DNA of 64,000 nt from Microvirga puerhi (lineage in GTDB: Bacteria; Pseudomonadota; Alphaproteobacteria; Rhizobiales; Beijerinckiaceae). The first letter of the stretch is position 1, and each line of letters starts with the position of its first letter. Made by a program: the position numbers and the translations under genes. The DNA lies in assembly GCF_020089865.1 (NCBI RefSeq), contig NZ_JAIRBM010000022.1, positions 19,458 to 83,457 of the forward strand, read 5' to 3'. The notes beneath the pieces were generated by a model, which searched no databases, was not told the origin of the DNA, and saw only the letters and a list, made by a program, of their open reading frames with translations. Positions 58,710 to 64,000 of the stretch are shown piece by piece.

Positions 58710-61700
58710 CTATTCTGCCGCCCACTTGGCAAGATCGGCGCTGCCGCGATGTCCATGCTTCGGCCGAAGGTCGGCGACATGCTCCTCCGGCTCGTCGCGT
58801 GGCCCTACAAAACGGCCGAAGATACGGCCAAGAAGGTGCGACAGATCATCCATCAGAATGAAGAAGGCCGGCACGAACACCAAAGACAGCAGTGTCGATA
58901 CGATGAGGCCACCGATCACCGCGATCGCCATCGGAGCCCTGAATTCACCGCCGGCACCGAGCGCGAGGGCGCTTGGAACCATGCCGGCGACCATCGCGAT
59001 GGTCGTCATGACAATCGGCCGTGCCCGCTTCCGTCCGGCATCGATGATGGCGGTCTTGCGGTCGATTCCCTTGGCGACTTCTTCAATGGCAAAATCGACC
59101 AGCATGATGGCGTTCTTCGTCACGATGCCCATCAGCATGAGGAATCCGATCACGACCGGCAGACTGATCGCCTTCTGAACGATCACAAGGGCGAGGATCG
59201 CGCCGCCGAGAGAAAGCGGCAGCGACAGAAGAATCGTGAACGGCTGCAGAAAGTTCGCAAAGAGCAGGATCAAGACGCCGAGCACCATCATGATGCCAGC
59301 GCCCATCGCCTTCCCGAAGGAGGTAAACACCTCCGTCATGACCTCGGCATCGCCTGTCTGCTTGATCGTGACGCCCGGCGGCAGATTCTTGGCCGTGGGA
59401 AGGTTGTAGATTGCCTCGAGCACTTCTCCGAGGGCGTCGGTTCCGCGCATATCTGCTTCGAGAGCGACCCGAAGCGCCCGGTCATAGCGGTCGATCGAGG
59501 TGGGACCCTGCGCGAAGGTGATGTCGGCGACGGAAGAAAGCGGGACGGCCGCTCCGCCCTTCGCCGGTACCTTGAGGACGTCGATAAGATCACGCCGGCC
59601 GCGGACATTCTCCGGCAGCTGGACCCGGATCGGGATCTGTCGGTCTCCTGCATTGAACTTGGCGAGATTGGCGCTCACATCGCCGATGGTGGCGACGCGC
59701 ACCGTCTCGGCTAACACGTCTGTCGAAACGCCGAGCTCTGCTGCAAGAGCCGGTTTCGGACTGATACGGATCTCGGGCCGGTTGAGGGGCGCCGTCGAGA
59801 TCGGATTTTCGATCGTCGGGATCGTTGCCATTTCGCGCTGGAGTTTTGCGGCGGTCTCGACCACCACGCCCTGATCCGGCCCGCTGACGATCAACTGCAA
59901 GCCACGCTGGCCACCTTCGTTGAGAAGAAAGAAGCGAATATCCGGAATATCGCGGAACTCCTGGACGATCCGCCCCTCGATCTGACGCTGACGAAGACTG
60001 CGCTCCTCCTTCGGTGCGAGATTGACCGTGAAGGTTGCGAGGCGCACCTCCTTCTTGCCGCCCAGCTGCATGCCTCCATTGACGAAGACCGATTTGACCT
60101 CAGGCATCGCTCGGAGGCGTTCAGCGATCGAGTCCGTGATCTGCTCGGTGTCAGCCAGCAGTGACCCCGGCGGCAGCTCCGCTACGAAGAGCGCGCGGGA
60201 AATGTCCTCCTCGGGCAGGAAGGCGGAGGGCAGGAGATTCGTCGACCAGATCGATGCCCCGAAGAAACCGAGGCCGACCACAAAGGTGATGTATTTGTGG
60301 CGGACCGACCAGCCGACGAGGCGAGTGTAGATCCGCATGATGAAGCCGTCCCGCTCCTCGACGGCCTTGTGCGGTCGCAGGAAATAGGCGGCCAGCATGG
60401 GCGTGATGAGACGCGCCACGAGCAGGGAGATCAAGACCGCAGCCCCGACTGTAAGGCCGAACTGCTTGAAGTACTGGCCGGCAATGCCACCCATGAAGCT
60501 CACGGGTGCGAATACCGCTACGATCGTGAAGGTGATCGCGATGACCGCAAGCCCGATCTCGTCCGCTGCCTCTAGCGCTGCACGGTACGGTGACTTACCC
60601 ATATGCATATGGCGAACGATGTTCTCGATCTCGACGATCGCGTCGTCCACGAGAATGCCGGTGACGAGCGTGAGGGCGAGGAGGCTCACCAGGTTCAGGG
60701 AGAAGCCCATCGTGCTCATGATCCAGAACGTGGGCAGTACGGAGAGCGGCAGTGCCAGAGATGCGATGAGCGTAGCACGCCAGTCGCGCAGGAAGATGAA
60801 CACTACGATCACTGCCAGGACAGCTCCCTCGATGAGCGTCTGCATGGCGGAGTGGTAATTGCCGACTGTGTATTCGACTGTGTCGTCGATCAGATCGAAG
60901 CGCACTTGCGGATGAGCCTGCCGCAATTCGTCCATCTTCGCCGCAACGGCCTTTCCGACAACCGCATCGCTGGCGCCCGTAGAGCGGGTTACTGCAAAGG
61001 CGACCACCGGCTGGCCGTTGAACCGCGCGAAGGTGCGCGGCTCGGCGGCAGCGTCAGTCACCGTCGCCAGTTCGTCGAGGCGCACCCGGCGATTGCCGGG
61101 CAGGGTGATACTCGTGGCCGCCAGATCTTCGATTGTCTCGGCCGCTCCGAGTGTGCGGACGGATTGCTCCTGACCACCCACTTCGCCGCGGCCGCCGGTC
61201 AGGTCGACGCTCGTCAGACGCAGTTGCCGGTTCACGTCAGCGGCAGTGATGCCAAGGGATAGGAGGCGGTCGAGTTTCAGGTCGACGCGGATCTCCCTCT
61301 CCACGCCGCCCACGCGCTCGACGCGACCAACGCCCGAAACGCTCTGGAGTTGGCGCGCTACGACGTCATCCACGAACCAGGAAAGCTCCTCCGGCATCAT
61401 TGCCGGGGCGGATGCCGCATAGGTGACGATCGGCAGACCGGCGACGTCGAGGCGCTGGATCACCGGCTCGTCGATCGTACGTGGAAGGTCGGCACGAATC
61501 TTGGCGACCGCGTCCTTCACATCGTTCACTGCGCGGTCGGAATCGATCTCAAGGCGGAATTCTATTGTGGTGATCGAGGAGCCTTCTGCGATGGTTGACG
61601 TGATGTGCTTTACGCCATTGACGCCGGCAACCGAGTCCTCGACGCGCTTCGTAACCTGGTTCTGCAGTTCGGATGGCGCCGCGCCTGCCTGGGTGACGGC

Positions 61701-61847
61701 CACGGTTACCAGCGGTACGTCGATATTGGGAAAGCGTGTAATCGGAAGACCCTGGAAGCTGAACGCCCCCAGGATCATCAGGACAATGAATAGGACGATC
61801 GAGGGGATCGGCTTGCGGATCGCCCATGCAGAAACGGCGAGCTGCAT
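58710..61847 (-). CDS. RND efflux transporter permease (HAE1/AcrB-like)
   Basis: 1045 residues, full-length RND transporter with 12 helices in two 6-helix halves and two large periplasmic loops. Starts MQLAVSAWAIRKPIPSIVLF. Proton-relay residues should lie in ALTLVTGILVDDAIVEIENI (Asp-Asp pair). Drug or heavy-metal substrate cannot be told; the double Asp suits HAE-type multidrug pumps. Starts immediately after the MFP stop. A separate outer-membrane factor (TolC) is not in the window. Confidence 0.95.
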   Translation of the reverse strand: MQLAVSAWAIRKPIPSIVLFIVLMILGAFSFQGLPITRFPNIDVPLVTVAVTQAGAAPSELQNQVTKRVEDSVAGVNGVKHITSTIAEGSSITTIEFRLEIDSDRAVNDVKDAVAKIRADLPRTIDEPVIQRLDVAGLPIVTYAASAPAMMPEELSWFVDDVVARQLQSVSGVGRVERVGGVEREIRVDLKLDRLLSLGITAADVNRQLRLTSVDLTGGRGEVGGQEQSVRTLGAAETIEDLAATSITLPGNRRVRLDELATVTDAAAEPRTFARFNGQPVVAFAVTRSTGASDAVVGKAVAAKMDELRQAHPQVRFDLIDDTVEYTVGNYHSAMQTLIEGAVLAVIVVFIFLRDWRATLIASLALPLSVLPTFWIMSTMGFSLNLVSLLALTLVTGILVDDAIVEIENIVRHMHMGKSPYRAALEAADEIGLAVIAITFTIVAVFAPVSFMGGIAGQYFKQFGLTVGAAVLISLLVARLITPMLAAYFLRPHKAVEERDGFIMRIYTRLVGWSVRHKYITFVVGLGFFGASIWSTNLLPSAFLPEEDISRALFVAELPPGSLLADTEQITDSIAERLRAMPEVKSVFVNGGMQLGGKKEVRLATFTVNLAPKEERSLRQRQIEGRIVQEFRDIPDIRFFLLNEGGQRGLQLIVSGPDQGVVVETAAKLQREMATIPTIENPISTAPLNRPEIRISPKPALAAELGVSTDVLAETVRVATIGDVSANLAKFNAGDRQIPIRVQLPENVRGRRDLIDVLKVPAKGGAAVPLSSVADITFAQGPTSIDRYDRALRVALEADMRGTDALGEVLEAIYNLPTAKNLPPGVTIKQTGDAEVMTEVFTSFGKAMGAGIMMVLGVLILLFANFLQPFTILLSLPLSLGGAILALVIVQKAISLPVVIGFLMLMGIVTKNAIMLVDFAIEEVAKGIDRKTAIIDAGRKRARPIVMTTIAMVAGMVPSALALGAGGEFRAPMAIAVIGGLIVSTLLSLVFVPAFFILMDDLSHLLGRIFGRFVGPRDEPEEHVADLRPKHGHRGSADLAKWAAE

Positions 61848-63026
61848 CTATAGCGCTCCTTCGGCCCGCGTGGCCTCGACGATCACCGGACGAACTGCAT
61901 CGCCGTCGCGCAGAAAGCTGCCGGCACGGGCGATCACTGCCTCTCCCGAGACGACACCTTCTTCGATTTGAGCCGCGCCCTGCGCCGAGAGACCCGTCCG
62001 TACGCGACGTGTTTGAACGTGATCATTGACGACCACCTGAACCGTCGGACCCTTCGCATCATAGAGAATGGCGCTGAGCGGCACCGTTAGGCCAGTCTCT
62101 CTTGCAACCTCCACGGAGCCTCGGGCGAAGGCTCCGATGCGCAGCGCCGAATCGCGAGGCAGGGCGATACGCACACGACCGAGGCGCGTTGTGCGATCCA
62201 CTTCGGGGGAAATGATGCGCACACGACCTTCGATGGTCCGCCCGCGATCGATCATGACTTGCGCTGGCGCACCTTCATGAATCCGCACGAGTTGTGTCTC
62301 CGTGACTTCACCCTCGAGCTCGATCTCACCCTTTGCGATGATCCGGAACAACGGATCTCCTGCAGAGCTCGCGGTCGCGCCGATCTTCGCATTCTTGCGC
62401 GCGATGATACCATCTTGGGGCGCTTTGATATCCGTGCGTCCGAGGCGCACTTGGATTTCTCGGCTTTGAGCTTCCGCCGCACGCTTTTCAGCGTCGGCGA
62501 TACGCAGGCCGTCCTTTGCGGCGGCAAGGCGGCCCTCGGCGGCCCTGGCTGCCGAGACACGCTGCTCGAGTTGCACCTCGGTGGTGTTGCCGCCTCGGAT
62601 GAGGGCTCTTGTGCGCTCAAGTGCTTGAGTGGCTTCGACTTGAGCAGCTTCCGCCTGAATGATCTGGCTGTTCGCTTGGGCAATCGCCGCTTCGGCACGG
62701 GCAAGACTGGCACTATTCTGGGCGAGTTCAGTTTCGAGGAGATCGCGGGAGAGTCGGGCCAGGACTTGGCCCTTGGCGACGGCCTCGCCCTCTTCCACCA
62801 AAATCTCCGTGATGCGAGGGCCTTCCAGCTCGGGCGCGACAAAGATCTCTTCCCGCGAGACCAGCGTTCCGGTCACAACGGCACGCTCGACGATTTCTTT
62901 CGTGACGGCCTGCATGACGGATACGCTCGGAACGGGAGCAGGCGAGGGTGTCTTTGGCCCTTCAGCGGCCCAAGCTGCAGAACAGAGGAGAGTGGCAACC
63001 GCCACGGAGAGAAGCCGGCGCATCAT
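61848..63026 (-). CDS. RND efflux periplasmic adaptor (MFP)
   Basis: 392 residues. Signal peptide MMRRLLSVAVATLLCSAAWA, a biotinyl-lipoyl half-motif (GTLVSREEIFVAPELEG), a long coiled coil (~90-180; LAQNSASLARAEAAIAQANS ... ALERTRALIRGG) and beta-barrel domains to the C-terminus. Links the inner-membrane pump to an outer-membrane channel. ATG overlaps the TetR stop by four bases (ATGA). One transcript with TetR and the pump. Confidence 0.94.
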   Translation of the reverse strand: MMRRLLSVAVATLLCSAAWAAEGPKTPSPAPVPSVSVMQAVTKEIVERAVVTGTLVSREEIFVAPELEGPRITEILVEEGEAVAKGQVLARLSRDLLETELAQNSASLARAEAAIAQANSQIIQAEAAQVEATQALERTRALIRGGNTTEVQLEQRVSAARAAEGRLAAAKDGLRIADAEKRAAEAQSREIQVRLGRTDIKAPQDGIIARKNAKIGATASSAGDPLFRIIAKGEIELEGEVTETQLVRIHEGAPAQVMIDRGRTIEGRVRIISPEVDRTTRLGRVRIALPRDSALRIGAFARGSVEVARETGLTVPLSAILYDAKGPTVQVVVNDHVQTRRVRTGLSAQGAAQIEEGVVSGEAVIARAGSFLRDGDAVRPVIVEATRAEGAL

Positions 63027-63688
63027 GACATAACCTTTTCGAGCTTCTCTGAAGGTGATTGATGTTGTGACGCCTTCAAATCGATCTTGCCCGCAAAGGC
63101 CGCCTCCAGGACGGCCATCAGCGTGCGGACTTCGCGTTCTGCATCGAAACTCGAGAGGATGGCGCGCCGGACGAAAAGGCCGTCCGCGACCATGGAAACC
63201 AGGGATGCGAGGCTACCCAAGTCTACGTCTGCGGCGATTGCGCCCCGTTCCTGCGCCTGGCGGAACAGTGCGACCATACGGCCAGAGATATCGTTGTCGA
63301 AGGTCTCCGAGAGAGAGGCAAAGGTCTTATTGCGGGTAGCCTCCGCCCAGATCTCAAGACACAGGATCGCTCGTTCTCGAGGCTCCTCGGCGAAATGCTT
63401 GTGTGCCAGATGCCTGAAGATTCCAAGGAAATCTGCCGACTGCGAAAACGAATCAAAATCATTCCCAATGCGGGCCCGATCGCGCTCCGCGAGAGCCACC
63501 ACAAGGGCATCCTTGGATGGAAAGTAGCGATAGAGATTTCCGGGGCTCATTTCAGCCTCGGCAGCTACATCCTGCATCGTGGTTCGATGAAAGCCGGAAC
63601 GTACGAAGCAGCGCTCGGCGGCATCGAGAATACGCATCTGACGCTCGCTGGATACGGCGGCCGGCGGGAGAAGATTGGGGTGAGACAT
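63023..63688 (-). CDS. TetR/AcrR-family repressor of the efflux operon
   Basis: 221 residues. N-terminal HTH (RILDAAERCFVRSGFHRTTM ... GNLYRYFPSKDALV) and a C-terminal ligand domain. Start at 63688, just downstream of a perfect palindrome (63700-63719), giving the textbook TetR arrangement. Two longer starts (63715 and 63745) would put the palindrome inside the coding sequence and are less likely. First gene of TetR-MFP-RND, so it should repress its own operon and be released by a pump substrate. Confidence 0.92.
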   Translation of the reverse strand: MSHPNLLPPAAVSSERQMRILDAAERCFVRSGFHRTTMQDVAAEAEMSPGNLYRYFPSKDALVVALAERDRARIGNDFDSFSQSADFLGIFRHLAHKHFAEEPRERAILCLEIWAEATRNKTFASLSETFDNDISGRMVALFRQAQERGAIAADVDLGSLASLVSMVADGLFVRRAILSSFDAEREVRTLMAVLEAAFAGKIDLKASQHQSPSEKLEKVMS

Positions 63689-63699
63689 GCCAAAAATCG

Positions 63700-63719
63700 G
63701 AGAATGAACGTTCATTCTC
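63700..63719. promoter_or_regulatory. Perfect 20-bp palindromic TetR operator
   Basis: GAGAATGAACGTTCATTCTC is fully self-complementary over 20 bp. It lies 11 bp upstream of the TetR start, the expected place for autorepression. Confidence 0.85.
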
Positions 63720-63873
63720 GTAGGAGATTGTTCCGGAGGTGTCAATTGAAGCGACTAAAGTCATCAAGAGACGAGGCGTCGCATGCCGACGGTCAGCGAC
63801 AGCTCTCCCGCCGAGCGAGAGAAGGCGAGGGCGGTCGAGATAGCCGGCCTTATGACGAGTGTATGTGGAACCT

Positions 63874-63908
63874 AAAACCCCCCGCACTCATCATGCGGGG
63901 GGTTTTTT
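63874..63908. terminator. Strong bidirectional Rho-independent terminator
   Basis: Stem AAAACCCCCCGCA / TGCGGGGGGTTTT around loop CTCATCA, with TTTTTT on the + side and TTTTAGG on the minus side. It terminates the leftward tRNA transcript and could also end rightward transcripts. Confidence 0.9.
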
Positions 63909-63912
63909 GTCT

Positions 63913-63989
<77 letters not shown>

Positions 63990-64000
63990 GCAAGGGCTTG

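Overview
The window is GC-rich chromosomal DNA from an alphaproteobacterium, most likely of the Hyphomicrobiales (Rhizobiales). Microvirga or another Methylobacteriaceae member is my best guess, and this is inference. Pointers are an Irr/ICE-like iron box, small alphaproteobacterial families (DUF930, DUF1236, DUF882), uvrA, ssb and gyrA lying near each other, FnrN-type regulation beside PHB synthase and phasin, and an RPE-like palindromic repeat cluster. No rRNA, CRISPR array, insertion sequence or prophage was found. One tRNA (initiator Met) lies at the right edge.

Region 1 (1-16.8 kb) is housekeeping and envelope. It has an iron- or copper-linked pair (Tat-exported multicopper oxidase and imelysin) behind an ICE-like box. 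It also has phosphoglucomutase with a PfkB sugar kinase, a phosphoribosyltransferase, and two peptidoglycan-linked enzymes (YkuD L,D-transpeptidase and DUF882/M15 peptidase). An M55 D-aminopeptidase, a small copper cassette (HMA chaperone and DUF305) with a CueR-like operator, cytochrome b561, and a LysR gene divergent from a quinol-monooxygenase-like gene follow.

Region 2 (16.8-28.5 kb) carries a methyltransferase, a patch of five palindromic repeats around a GIY-YIG gene and an AT-richer orphan gene, and then uvrA. Between uvrA and ssb, which are divergent neighbours in many proteobacteria, sit two RTX proteins with almost the same C-terminal secretion domain. One is a serralysin homologue that has lost two of its three zinc histidines; the other is a seven-repeat beta-propeller.

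Region 3 (28.6-39 kb) holds an M20 peptidase, GNAT, MarC, a PP2C-like phosphatase, LemA with an M48 protease, gyrA (TTG start, Gln at the position of E. coli Ser83), and a Cu(I) P-type ATPase preceded by a second CueR-like operator.

Region 4 (39-49.8 kb) reads as a low-oxygen or stress island. It contains PHB synthase, a phasin-like protein, an unknown protein coupled to a zinc alcohol dehydrogenase, Hsp20, two universal stress proteins, an MBL/beta-CASP protein, an unknown protein with a cytochrome c, an Fnr-type regulator and another unknown protein. Four perfect TTGA-N6-TCAA boxes sit in its intergenic regions, so the locus looks like a self-contained Fnr regulon.

Region 5 (50-58.6 kb) is a sugar-alcohol uptake and oxidation operon: an ABC importer, a GMC oxidoreductase, a long-chain mannitol dehydrogenase, and a convergent SDH-type dehydrogenase. 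Region 6 (58.7-63.7 kb) is a TetR-MFP-RND efflux operon with a perfect 20-bp operator palindrome. The window ends with a bidirectional terminator and tRNA-fMet.
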